Both the position numbers and the translations under genes were made by a program. The notes under the pieces were generated by a model. The model was not told the DNA's origin. It saw only the letters and a list, made by a program, of their open reading frames with translations, and did not search any database. From NCBI GenBank assembly GCA_036745875.1, contig DAIOFH010000110.1:1-13325 (forward strand): DNA of 13,325 nt, given 5' to 3'. Of the stretch, positions 6,320 through 13,325 are shown in pieces. Positions within the stretch are counted from its first letter, which is position 1. Every line of letters begins with the position of its first letter. Origin of the DNA: DAIOFH01 sp036745875 (GTDB taxonomy: Bacteria; Planctomycetota; SZUA-567).

Positions 6320-7027
6320 ATGAACGTTACATCTACTTCCGTGCAGGCTGCGTATCAGTCGCTCAACATACAGAAAACCCAATCCCAGTTCTCCGTCAGC
6401 GGCAGCTACCTGGAGATCACCGGCAACCAGATAACCACCTCTGCCGACAAGACCAGCATTTCCGACAAAGCCAAGGAATTGCTGGAACGGTCCAAGAGTC
6501 TTGATATCTTTTCCTGCATTTTCCCCAACAACGACGTCAGCAAGCAATACAAAAGCCTTGACGATGTCGAGAACGATTTTTTCGCCGACTTCAACAGCTT
6601 TTCCAGCCAGTTCAGCTCCCTTTTCGGCGGGCTTGACCTCGGCGCCGCAGGCATCACCATGGGCCTTGACGGCAAGGGTGGGGTGACGGTCGAAGGCGAA
6701 GAAGGCGCGGCGAACAAGATCCAGACCGCCTTCAGCGGTTCCAGCGTCGCGGTCAGCCGCTTCGCCGTGATGGCGGCCCGCGCGGCGCTTGTCGACGCCA
6801 GAAGCACTGTCGACGGCTTCGATTCCTCCTACTCCCAGGACCCGGTCGCCGCCATAACCGATAATCTTGACGCCCTCAAGGAACGGCTCCTTGGCTTCCG
6901 CACCGTTGCCGATCCCTCCGGCATGAGCTACGGCTTTGTCCGTCAGTTCTCCGCGTCGATCCAGTATTCCGAGACCACGGTATCCTGGAGCTCGGCAGCA
7001 GCGAACAAGGAAACAGAGGCTGCATAG
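6320..7027 (+). CDS. hypothetical protein with shared D-x-x-G/helix module (member A)
   Basis: A 235-residue protein I cannot place in a named family. A strong AGGAGGAAA sits just before the ATG, so high expression is likely. The N-terminal ~100 residues are rich in Ser, Thr, Gln and Asn, with no hydrophobic signal, and include SISDKAKELLE, a pattern seen in exported flagellar-type or cell-surface proteins. Residues 111-160 hold a beta-turn-beta segment (GITMGLDGKGGVTV), a short helix (AANKIQTAFSG) and a longer helix (VSRFAVMAARAALVDA). The same layout recurs in the gene at 7274 (residues 130-180). The tail ends with alternating polar/hydrophobic residues (FSASIQYSETTVSWSS) like an outer beta strand. 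The codon use is strongly biased to C-ending codons, again fitting good expression. Intracellular, secreted and surface locations are all open. Confidence 0.72.
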   Translation: MNVTSTSVQAAYQSLNIQKTQSQFSVSGSYLEITGNQITTSADKTSISDKAKELLERSKSLDIFSCIFPNNDVSKQYKSLDDVENDFFADFNSFSSQFSSLFGGLDLGAAGITMGLDGKGGVTVEGEEGAANKIQTAFSGSSVAVSRFAVMAARAALVDARSTVDGFDSSYSQDPVAAITDNLDALKERLLGFRTVADPSGMSYGFVRQFSASIQYSETTVSWSSAAANKETEAA

Positions 7028-7156
7028 TTAACGCTTTTTAAATAATGCTTAGTTCCTTGTGGCGTATTACGGCGCAACCGGGATATGTATTTAAAACGCA
7101 ATAGAAGTGCAATCACAGGGACGACGGTTTCTGTGCTTTGAATAAAGATTTTGCTG

Positions 7157-7178
7157 TAAAATGGACGATACATATGTA
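7157..7178 (+). promoter_or_regulatory. candidate promoter -10 and palindromic operator before the 7274 gene
   Basis: TAAAAT (7157-7162, 5 of 6 to the -10 consensus, with TG nearby) is followed by the perfect 10-bp palindrome TACATATGTA (7169-7178), which would sit on the transcription start. The same 10-mer occurs at 5461-5470. The -35 is poor. Confidence 0.35.
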
Positions 7179-7180
7179 GG

Positions 7181-7238
7181 GCTTGCTCCGGGTTTTCCCG
7201 CCGTTGGGTGGCAGATCGGCGGGCATTTCCGGGTAAGC
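7181..7238 (+). promoter_or_regulatory. three-tier stem in the leader of the 7274 gene
   Basis: GCTT/AAGC (7181-7184 with 7235-7238), CCGG/CCGG (7188-7191 with 7229-7232) and CCCGCC/GGCGGG (7197-7202 with 7218-7223) nest in register with a symmetric 5x5 internal loop between the last two. It ends about 20 nt before the ribosome-binding region. It could be a structured regulatory leader; I recognise no known riboswitch class. Confidence 0.35.
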
Positions 7239-7273
7239 TCTTCTGGACCCATGGATTAGGGAGCGGTGCAACC

Positions 7274-7894
7274 ATGACTACAATGCTTGAAGAAACGACT
7301 GTTCAGGACACGGCGCTTGCGGCAGAGCCGATTTTACTGTTGATCGACGCGGAAGAAGAGGCGTATATAGCAACGCCCGACTACCAGGATGCGAAGATCA
7401 CGAATTACTGCGACGTCCTGACATCGAATATCGATGCGTCACGAGTCGACCCGGAGACGCTGGCCGCCTTTATCGAATTGGTATTCGCCGTCGACGATGA
7501 ATACATCGACACCGGCATCGCCGATGTCCCGGCCATCACCGAACCGCTCCTCAACTGGAACGAAATGGGCGATGCCCTCGCCGAATCCCAGGCCCTCCTC
7601 AAGACCATGCAGGACCTGCTGTCCCTGACCCTGGAGGAAATGGGCGTCGAAGACCATTCCGCCATCAGGATTTACGAAGATATGGAAGGCAAACTGCGCC
7701 TCCTCGTTCCCCATGACCGCCAGGAAGAAATCGAAGAAAAATTGAACTCCCCTGAAAACAAACAACTCCACGAACTGCACCGCGCAGTGGCAAGCGGCAT
7801 GCACCTCGCCGGGAACCTCATCGGCCAAGGCGCGCTGCCGCAGGAAGTATTGGATATTGTAAAGGCGCAGCAACAGCAACAGGTTACCGCCTGA
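7274..7894 (+). CDS. hypothetical acidic protein with shared D-x-x-G/helix module (member B)
   Basis: A 206-residue acidic protein without a recognised family. The ATG at 7274 is chosen because GGGAGCGGTG lies just upstream; the open frame extends to 7208 but has no ribosome-binding site there and runs through the leader stem. It has no signal peptide or membrane span and only one cysteine (C46). The N-terminal half is helical and rich in Asp/Glu (IDAEEEAY, FAVDDEYIDT). Residues 130-180 repeat the module of the preceding gene: IRIYEDMEGKLRLLV, then EEIEEKLNSP, then a helix ending ASGMHLAG. The tail is QQQQQ-rich (199-203). It lies 246 nt after member A, with its own promoter-like sequence, and ends before a strong hairpin. 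The shared module and neighbouring positions suggest a common process or partner proteins, but I cannot name it. Confidence 0.72.
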   Translation: MTTMLEETTVQDTALAAEPILLLIDAEEEAYIATPDYQDAKITNYCDVLTSNIDASRVDPETLAAFIELVFAVDDEYIDTGIADVPAITEPLLNWNEMGDALAESQALLKTMQDLLSLTLEEMGVEDHSAIRIYEDMEGKLRLLVPHDRQEEIEEKLNSPENKQLHELHRAVASGMHLAGNLIGQGALPQEVLDIVKAQQQQQVTA

Positions 7895-7929
7895 TCCAGG
7901 CATAACTGCGCAACAAAGTACATTCCATC

Positions 7930-7962
7930 CGTCGAGGCAGGGCATGCGGCCCTGCCTCGATG
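7930..7962 (+). terminator. terminator hairpin after the 7274 gene
   Basis: TCGAGGCAGGGC (7932-7943) and GCCCTGCCTCGA (7949-7960) pair perfectly over 12 bp around a 5-nt loop, extended by a G-T wobble and a C-G pair. It starts 36 nt after the stop codon. The following TGCGTTTCC has only three Ts in a row, so termination may be partial. Confidence 0.65.
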
Positions 7963-8022
7963 CGTTTCCAGCCAGGTTTCCCGTTATTTACCTCAACTTT
8001 ATTCGTAATTCTCATAACAGTC

Positions 8023-8050
8023 TTGAAATGGAATGTCGTATTAATAACAT
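8023..8050 (+). promoter_or_regulatory. candidate promoter of the autotransporter gene
   Basis: TTGAAA (8023-8028, 5 of 6 to the -35 consensus) and TAACAT (8045-8050, 4 of 6 to the -10) are 16 bases apart in the AT-rich gap before the autotransporter. The predicted leader is about 45 nt. Confidence 0.35.
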
Positions 8051-8100
8051 TAAACGTTAAGTATTGATTGTTGAAAGAGGGGGGGAAGCGGGGTGCAGTC

Positions 8101-10770
8101 ATGCCGGCAAGGATGGTTTTTTCTTGCATTTTATCGATTTTTCTGACATTTGAGCTTATTTTTGCGCAGGAATTCATCGTTACGGACAGCCGGATTTCAG
8201 GTGGCGGAACGTTGGTAGAAGACGTTAATAATTCACAAAATAATGATGTAATCTCCTTTTCCGTGCCTGGGCCCATTCCCGTAACCGGTTCATTGTACAT
8301 CCCGGGAAAAAGCCTTTCCATCGGAACAACGCAATCACCTCACACCACTCTTATCGGGAACAACACGGATAGGATATTTTACCTCGCCGGAGCGACCGCT
8401 CCGTTTATTTTTTCCAATCTGACCCTTTCCGGCGGCAATGGCTATACCGGAGGAGCCGTGTATGCGGAAGACAAGGACATCGTTTTCCAAAACGGCATGA
8501 ACATCCGCAGCAATTACGCCACCGGGGATGGCGGCGGCGTGTATGTGGCGAGAGCCGATGCGCGGCTGGAGGACGGAACTTCATTTACTGAAAACAGGGC
8601 CGCTGTTTCCGGCGGCGGATTCTATGTTCGGGAAGGCAGTCTTTTCTCCGGAAATAACGTAACTCTTGCCAACAACTCCGCCCAGACAGGCGGCGGCGGC
8701 TGGGTAGGGCAGAATGTCCAGGCGGGAAGCGGCGTCAGCATACTGGATAATGCCGCAGTCGGCCAGGGAGGCGGGCTTTATGTGCTTGGCAGCGGTGTCG
8801 TTTTTGGGAATAGCGCCCGCGTCGAGCGCAACAGCTCCCAAATAGACAGCGGCGGCGGCCTGATGATAGTCAACTCCACTTTTGTGGCATTGGGCGACGA
8901 TTCCCGCATCGTCGGCAACACAGCCGCCCTTTCCGGCGGCGGGGCGTTTGTGGAAAAAGGCGCATTCACACTTGGGACGTCCGCCCTTGTCGCCGACAAC
9001 CGCGCGGAAACGAATGTCGGCGGCGGTTTCTATTTGGCCGAAAGCGAACTCGGCGTAGGCAGCGGTGCGATTTTTCGTAATAATTTCGCCAAGTCTTCCG
9101 GCGGTGCAATATGGGCGCGTGACGGCGGGCTTGTTTTTGGCGACAGCGTTTCCTTTACGCGAAACAGCGCCAATATTTCCGCCGGAAACGACTTGGCCAG
9201 GGGCGGCGGCGGCATTCATGCGGTCAACGGCAATGTGCGTTTTGGAAACAATGCCTCTTTTTCCCAAAACAGCGCAGGCAATTCCGGCGGCGGCATACTT
9301 GCTGAAAAAGGCACTGTGTCCTTCGGGCAGGGAGCAGAATTCCTTGAAAACAGCTCACGCGGCGGTTACGGCGGCGCGATTGCCATGGGGAGCGGTGATT
9401 TGCTTGTCGGCGCGGGTGCATCCTTCAGCGGCAACAATGCGGCCCTTTCAGGCGGCGCGGTTTTCAACCTGGCCGGCAGGGTTGAGTTCGGAGCTGGCTC
9501 GTATTTCGCCAATAATAGTTCAGGCGGGGCAGGGGGAGCGTTGTTCGCGGGCGGCGGCGGGATTGTGGTGGAATCGGCATTTACCGGCAACAGAAGCGTC
9601 GGCGACGGCGGGGCGGGAACGGGATTGGGCGGCGCTGTCTATGCACGGGGGGACTTCACCGTTGCCGGCGGGAATTTCACCAACGCAAGTTCCATCCCCG
9701 TCACGGAGGGAGTCCTGAACGCCGGTTTTTATTCTTATGAATACGACAACCTTCGCTGGATGAACGGAGATACGAGGCTGGTGGTGAATATCGGCAAGGC
9801 CAAGGTCAACCCGGATTTCACCTGCGTCTGTTCCGTCACCGGCCCCATGGCGGCGGTGTTGTCGAACTCGGGGAGCAAGCTGGTGTTCGGCCGCGCGGCG
9901 CAGCGGCTGAGTAGCGCCCAGCCGGAAAGCGGCTCCGCCGTCGACCGTTGCCTGCCGTACGACAATGGCATTTGGCTGGCCGGTTCGGCAAGCCACACCG
10001 ATTATCGCGATACGGGTGGGCTTCCGGGCTACGACCTGAACGACTATACCGCCATTCTCGGTTATGACCGGAAGTTCGGCTGCTCGACATTTGCCGGCAT
10101 CGCAGCAGCCTATTCCAGCCCGAATTTCAAGGGCGGCAGGACACGGTTCGACGCCGACGGATATCGGGGTTTTGTTTACGGCGGCGCGAGACTTCCGCTG
10201 GATGTCGATTTGTCCCTATTGGCCGGATTTGGCGCGACCCGCTTCGACCAGCAGCGAATGTCGCGGGAGGAGGTCTACAAGGCAAAATACAACACGCATG
10301 TCTATACCGCTGGAGCCGGGTTGGCCCGGAAGTGGGAAATACTTCCTTCCTGGACGGTCAGGCCGGGTTTGACCTATGAGTTCCTTCGCATGAAATCGGA
10401 TAGCTACGCCGAATCTGGTGGATATTATGCATTGACGCTGGATTCGCTTTACCAATCCTTCCACAGGGTTAGGACGGGCGTAGAATCCGCATGGAAAATG
10501 GGACGACAGGCGGAATTGTCTGCCGGCGTTTGGTATCAGGGCTTGTACGGTGACAGGGCGATGCGCGTCCCAACCCGTTTTACGATGGACCCGGACCGAG
10601 CCGTCTTTGCCAACGCCGGCCACAGCGCTGACAAGGATAGTGTCGTCCTGGGGTTGAAATGTTCCATCCCGCTGCGTGACAACATCAGCGTCGGCGCTGA
10701 ATATGAATTCACGGCCGGGAGGCGTTCAACAACCCACTTGGGAAGCGCTGTTTTGAATATTAGCTGGTGA
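8101..10770 (+). CDS. type Va autotransporter with Pmp-like repeat passenger
   Basis: An 889-residue outer membrane autotransporter, counted from ATG 8101; an upstream TTG at 8068 in the same frame would add 11 residues but has no ribosome-binding site. Residues 1-22 form a Sec signal peptide (hydrophobic VFSCILSIFLTFELIF, cleavage probably after FA). The passenger (about 23-590) is a right-handed beta-helix with around 15 repeats carrying GG[GA] followed by hydrophobic residues, alternating with F-x-x-N or similar (FTENRAAVSGGGFYV, FRNNFAKSSGGAIWA), as in chlamydial Pmp proteins. From about 615 to 889 is the autotransporter beta-barrel (starts DNGIWLAGSAS, contains YDRKFGCST). The last residue is W, the usual aromatic barrel-end signal (NISW). 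A CVC pair lies in the linker (about 574-576). The passenger would be exposed on the cell surface, for adhesion or host contact; the ligand is unknown. Confidence 0.9.
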   Translation: MPARMVFSCILSIFLTFELIFAQEFIVTDSRISGGGTLVEDVNNSQNNDVISFSVPGPIPVTGSLYIPGKSLSIGTTQSPHTTLIGNNTDRIFYLAGATAPFIFSNLTLSGGNGYTGGAVYAEDKDIVFQNGMNIRSNYATGDGGGVYVARADARLEDGTSFTENRAAVSGGGFYVREGSLFSGNNVTLANNSAQTGGGGWVGQNVQAGSGVSILDNAAVGQGGGLYVLGSGVVFGNSARVERNSSQIDSGGGLMIVNSTFVALGDDSRIVGNTAALSGGGAFVEKGAFTLGTSALVADNRAETNVGGGFYLAESELGVGSGAIFRNNFAKSSGGAIWARDGGLVFGDSVSFTRNSANISAGNDLARGGGGIHAVNGNVRFGNNASFSQNSAGNSGGGILAEKGTVSFGQGAEFLENSSRGGYGGAIAMGSGDLLVGAGASFSGNNAALSGGAVFNLAGRVEFGAGSYFANNSSGGAGGALFAGGGGIVVESAFTGNRSVGDGGAGTGLGGAVYARGDFTVAGGNFTNASSIPVTEGVLNAGFYSYEYDNLRWMNGDTRLVVNIGKAKVNPDFTCVCSVTGPMAAVLSNSGSKLVFGRAAQRLSSAQPESGSAVDRCLPYDNGIWLAGSASHTDYRDTGGLPGYDLNDYTAILGYDRKFGCSTFAGIAAAYSSPNFKGGRTRFDADGYRGFVYGGARLPLDVDLSLLAGFGATRFDQQRMSREEVYKAKYNTHVYTAGAGLARKWEILPSWTVRPGLTYEFLRMKSDSYAESGGYYALTLDSLYQSFHRVRTGVESAWKMGRQAELSAGVWYQGLYGDRAMRVPTRFTMDPDRAVFANAGHSADKDSVVLGLKCSIPLRDNISVGAEYEFTAGRRSTTHLGSAVLNISW
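8425..9660 (+). repeat. about 15 degenerate Pmp-like beta-helix repeats
   Basis: In-frame repeats of roughly 80-105 bases, each encoding N-x-A/S, a GG[GA] turn, two or three hydrophobic residues and a small loop with G-x-h-x-F. At the DNA level the strongest recurring core is TCCGGCGGCGG or close relatives. Unit length varies, so the array is old and degenerate rather than a fresh tandem expansion. Confidence 0.75.
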
Positions 10771-10865
10771 GCGGGAAAGCCGTGACGGGAACGGCGGCAA
10801 ATTACGACAGAAATTAACGTTGCGTCATGACAAGGGGAGGGAAATCATACAACCGAGGAATTGCC

Positions 10866-12194
10866 ATGCCCACATCATCAAGCAAACGCTACGACAACTT
10901 GGATAAACAATACATAAACGGAACTTGGAAAGCCGGTTCCTCTGGCAAGTCGGCAAAAGACGTCAACCCGTTTTCCGGCAAGGAGGAAATCGTCGAGTGG
11001 CTGACGGTCGAAAGCGGCAGTTCCTACCTCAAGTCGGAAATTGAATGGGCCACAGCCCGAAACATCACCCTCGAATCCGCCAGCTTTCCGAGCCGTTTGC
11101 ATGGGCGTATCCTCACTGCCGACCGCAACGGCAAGGAAAGCAGAATCTACCGCCTTCCCATCGGCGTCATACAGGTCATCAGCCCGTGGAATTTCCCGCT
11201 TCACCTCAGCATGCGGTCTATCGTCGCCGCCATCGCCCTCGGCAATACGGTCGTCCACAAGCCGTCCGGGGACACGCCGATCACCGGCGGGCTTCTTATC
11301 GCCAAAATCCTTGAAGAAGCGGGCCTGCCGGCCGGGGTTTTCAATGTTGTCGTCGGCTCGTCCGGGGAAATCGGTGATTACGTGGTTTTGCACGAGACGC
11401 CGCACTTTGTCTCGTTCACCGGTTCGACCAAGGTGGGAAAACGCCTCGCCTCGCTTGCGGCGAATGGGCCGATGCTGAAACAGGTCGCGCTGGAACTCGG
11501 CGGCAACAGCCCGTGCGTGGTGCTTGACGATGCCGACCTGGACGTCGCCGTCAACGGCGCGATATTCGGGAAATTCCTCCATCAAGGCCAGATATGCATG
11601 GCTATCAACCGCATCATCGTCGATGCGAAAATCTACGACCGCTTTGTCGACGCCTTCACCGCGCACGCGGCGAAGATTCCCTCCGGCGACCCGGAAAACA
11701 AAAAGACCATTGTCGGCCCGGTCATCAATCGCCAACAGGTGGACCAATTGACAGCCACGATTGAAAAAGCCCGGTCCGACGGTGCAAAAGAGACCTTGTC
11801 CGGCAAGATCGACAACCTCCTGGTGACCCCGTTCGTCTTCGCCGACGTCGATCCGCGCGCCGCGTTGGCCATGCAGGAAACATTCGGCCCCGTCGCCTGC
11901 ATTATCAAGGCGAATGGCGAGGAGGAAGCGCTGAGGATCGCCAATATGACGAACTACGGTCTGTCCTCCTGCGTGTTTTCGTCAAACCTGGAACGCGCAG
12001 CCAGATTTGCGCAAAAAGTGCAGGCCGGCATGACCCATATTAACGACACGCCGGTCGCCGATGTCGCCAACGCCCCCTTCGGCGGCGAGAAAAACTCCGG
12101 GATAGGCCGGTTCAACGGCGACTGGATTCTCGAGGAAATGACGACGCTGCATTGGGTGACAGTGCAGGAAAAACCCGCTCCCTATGCATTTTGA
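10866..12194 (+). CDS. aldehyde dehydrogenase, vanillin/benzaldehyde type, with N-terminal internal deletion
   Basis: A 442-residue NAD(P)-dependent aldehyde dehydrogenase that oxidises aldehydes, probably aromatic, to acids. ATG 10866 is chosen because GAGGAA lies five bases upstream; an ATG at 10827 in the same frame has no such site. Catalytic residues are intact: N109 (in SPWNFP), K132 (in HKPSGD), E210 (in ALELGG) and C244 (in HQGQICMAINR). HQGQICMAINRI and FGGEKNSGIGRFNG point to the YfmT/vanillin dehydrogenase subgroup. After NPFSGKEEI (34-42) the sequence jumps straight to VEWLTVESGS, where relatives have about 45 more residues, so an in-frame internal deletion has removed part of the first cofactor-domain helices. 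The family is usually about 485 residues. It probably forms an operon with the quinone oxidoreductase that starts 18 nt later. Activity is uncertain because of the deletion. Confidence 0.88.
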   Translation: MPTSSSKRYDNLDKQYINGTWKAGSSGKSAKDVNPFSGKEEIVEWLTVESGSSYLKSEIEWATARNITLESASFPSRLHGRILTADRNGKESRIYRLPIGVIQVISPWNFPLHLSMRSIVAAIALGNTVVHKPSGDTPITGGLLIAKILEEAGLPAGVFNVVVGSSGEIGDYVVLHETPHFVSFTGSTKVGKRLASLAANGPMLKQVALELGGNSPCVVLDDADLDVAVNGAIFGKFLHQGQICMAINRIIVDAKIYDRFVDAFTAHAAKIPSGDPENKKTIVGPVINRQQVDQLTATIEKARSDGAKETLSGKIDNLLVTPFVFADVDPRAALAMQETFGPVACIIKANGEEEALRIANMTNYGLSSCVFSSNLERAARFAQKVQAGMTHINDTPVADVANAPFGGEKNSGIGRFNGDWILEEMTTLHWVTVQEKPAPYAF

Positions 12195-12212
12195 AATGCG
12201 AAAGGCGATACC

Positions 12213-13184
12213 ATGAAAGCGATAGTCGTCAGCGAATTCGGTCCCGAGAGCGTACTCCACTATGTTGATGCCCCCGTGCCGGAGCCGAAAGAGGGCGAGG
12301 TGCTGGTGCGTATGGAAGCGGTCGGCGTCAATCCGGTGGATACTTATATCCGTTCGGGAGCGTATGGCGCTGTGCCAAGTTTGCCCTACACTCCGGGTGA
12401 GGACGGAGCAGGCGTCATAGACAAGGTCGGTCCCGGCGTCCAGGGCGTCTCTCCAGGCGACCGGGTCTGGGTCGCAGCAGCCTATGCGAAAAGAAGCACC
12501 GGCAGCTATGCGGAGTTCATGGCCTGCGACGCGGAAGCGACGCAACCGCTGCCGGACAGCATATCCTTTTCCGAAGGCGCGGGGCTGGGAATACCCGGCC
12601 AGGCGGCGGCGTCAGCGCTGTTTACACGCGCCAAAATGAAGCCCGGCGAAACGGTCCTGGTCCATGGTGCGACAGGCGGGGTCGGGACGCTGGCGGTGCA
12701 GCTAGCCCGGCGGAGCGGGGCGAAGGTGGTGGGCACGGCGGGCTCGGAAGAGGGTCTGAAAGTGGTTCGAGACCTTGGGGCGCATCATGTTTTCAACCAT
12801 CACGACCAGGACTATATGCAAAAAATCGCCGGCGCCGTTTCCCCCGGCGGGATTGACGTGGTCGTTGAGATGCTCGCCAACGTCAACCTGGCGAAAGACC
12901 TGTCACTTATTGCTAAAAATGGGCGTATTGTGATTGTCGGCAGTCGCGGCAGCGTCGACTTCAACCCGCGCGATACAATGGCGAAGAATGCGGCCATTTT
13001 CGGGATGCTTGTCAAAAACATGTCGTATGAACAATACCGCATGAACATGTTCAGGCTCAAAGCCGGGCTGGAGACGGGCCTCAAAGTGCTTGTGGGCGGT
13101 GAATTGCCGCTGGAACATGCGTCTGTCGCCCATCAGAGGGTGCTTGGTGACAAACAGCCGGGTAAGATTGTTTTGCGACCCTAA
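12213..13184 (+). CDS. zeta-crystallin-like NADPH:quinone oxidoreductase (zinc-free MDR)
   Basis: A 323-residue medium-chain dehydrogenase/reductase of the quinone oxidoreductase branch, which moves one electron at a time from NADPH to quinones or reduces reactive alkenals. The nucleotide-binding loop is GATGGVG (152-158). The NPVDTYIRSGAY segment (40-51), YTPGEDGAGVI and especially EMLANVNLAKDLSL (219-232) and NPRDTMAKNA (251-260) match animal zeta-crystallin (CRYZ) closely. Structural and catalytic zinc ligands of alcohol dehydrogenases are absent, as expected for this branch. Length is normal for the family. AAAGG seven bases before the ATG sets the start. It is 18 nt behind the aldehyde dehydrogenase on the same strand, so the two are likely one operon for aldehyde/quinone detoxification or aromatic metabolism. 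No transposase or other mobile gene is nearby. Confidence 0.93.
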   Translation: MKAIVVSEFGPESVLHYVDAPVPEPKEGEVLVRMEAVGVNPVDTYIRSGAYGAVPSLPYTPGEDGAGVIDKVGPGVQGVSPGDRVWVAAAYAKRSTGSYAEFMACDAEATQPLPDSISFSEGAGLGIPGQAAASALFTRAKMKPGETVLVHGATGGVGTLAVQLARRSGAKVVGTAGSEEGLKVVRDLGAHHVFNHHDQDYMQKIAGAVSPGGIDVVVEMLANVNLAKDLSLIAKNGRIVIVGSRGSVDFNPRDTMAKNAAIFGMLVKNMSYEQYRMNMFRLKAGLETGLKVLVGGELPLEHASVAHQRVLGDKQPGKIVLRP

Positions 13185-13325
13185 AGCATTGTAAGAATTT
13201 ACGTGATAATAAGACGTTAGCCGACTCCAGTCGCTTGAGCCTGGATCCGGTACTATGCTGTAGAATTTTTTTAGAGATTCCCGGTGCGATTGCTCCTTTT
13301 TTATCGAAATCCCTTGAAAAATCAA

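Noticed and set aside
7005..7060. ACAAGGAA/TTCCTTGT inverted repeat around the stop of the 6320 gene
   Set aside because: An 8-bp match with a 40-nt loop, AT-rich inside, with no T-run after the stem; not enough for a terminator.
8581..9267. A 228-codon minus-strand frame inside the autotransporter
   Set aside because: It reads through the GGCGGC-rich repeat DNA on the opposite strand; low-complexity A/G/K composition and no start signal.
10779..10795. GCCGT/ACGGC stem after the autotransporter as a terminator
   Set aside because: Only 5 bp with a 7-nt loop and no following T-run.
12903..13325. Minus-strand frame entering from the right end
   Set aside because: It overlaps the well supported quinone oxidoreductase; its non-overlapping part (13185-13325) has no recognisable motif and no codon bias.
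13185..13325. Possible terminator after the quinone oxidoreductase gene
   Set aside because: A 5-bp TCCAG/CTGGA stem (13226-13245) is followed by a T7 run (13266-13272) only 20 nt later, too far for a normal intrinsic terminator. I see nothing else supported in this end piece.

Overview
The window comes from a Gram-negative bacterium with moderately high GC content and strong G/C preference at third codon positions. An outer membrane autotransporter with a C-terminal beta-barrel establishes a double membrane. The sequence does not settle the phylum. The Asd type, the Pmp-like repeats and the two unplaced proteins would fit a PVC-group, deltaproteobacterial or spirochaetal gut bacterium, but this is only a guess. 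I see no rRNA, tRNA, CRISPR array, transposase or phage gene.

Left part, minus strand (98-5353). In transcription order: asd (aspartate-semialdehyde dehydrogenase), a stand-alone degenerate RecQ C-terminal fragment 21 nt after it, a promoter-like gap, two tandem FIST-domain paralogues, and a class II aldolase. The Asd start region carries a strong hairpin. A perfect 11-bp stem lies just after asd, inside the 5' end of the RecQ-like gene, so it can act as the asd terminator or as an attenuator for the RecQ-like gene. FIST domains are predicted small-ligand (amino-acid type) sensors, so their place beside an amino-acid biosynthesis gene fits known FIST contexts. No output domain is attached.

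Middle part, plus strand (5575-7894). Three genes of unknown function follow: a small basic/acidic protein with a possible winged-helix fold, then two proteins that I find share a ~50-residue module (D-x-x-G beta hairpin, helix, second helix). Each of the latter two has a structured, promoter-like leader. A 10-bp palindrome, TACATATGTA, occurs twice in the window, both times in intergenic DNA: between asd and the 5575 gene, and upstream of the 7274 gene. It is a candidate operator. A 12-bp perfect stem terminates the block at about 7930-7962.

Right part, plus strand (8101-13184). An 889-residue type Va autotransporter carries about 15 Pmp-like GG[GA]/FxxN repeats. It is followed by a probable two-gene operon: a vanillin/benzaldehyde-type aldehyde dehydrogenase that appears to lack ~45 N-terminal residues by a clean in-frame deletion, and a zinc-free quinone oxidoreductase strikingly like animal zeta-crystallin. 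The two would handle aldehydes and quinones or reactive carbonyls.

The best candidates for something undescribed are the RecQ_C-only pseudo-helicase, the paired unknown proteins with the shared module and palindrome, and the orphan FIST pair.
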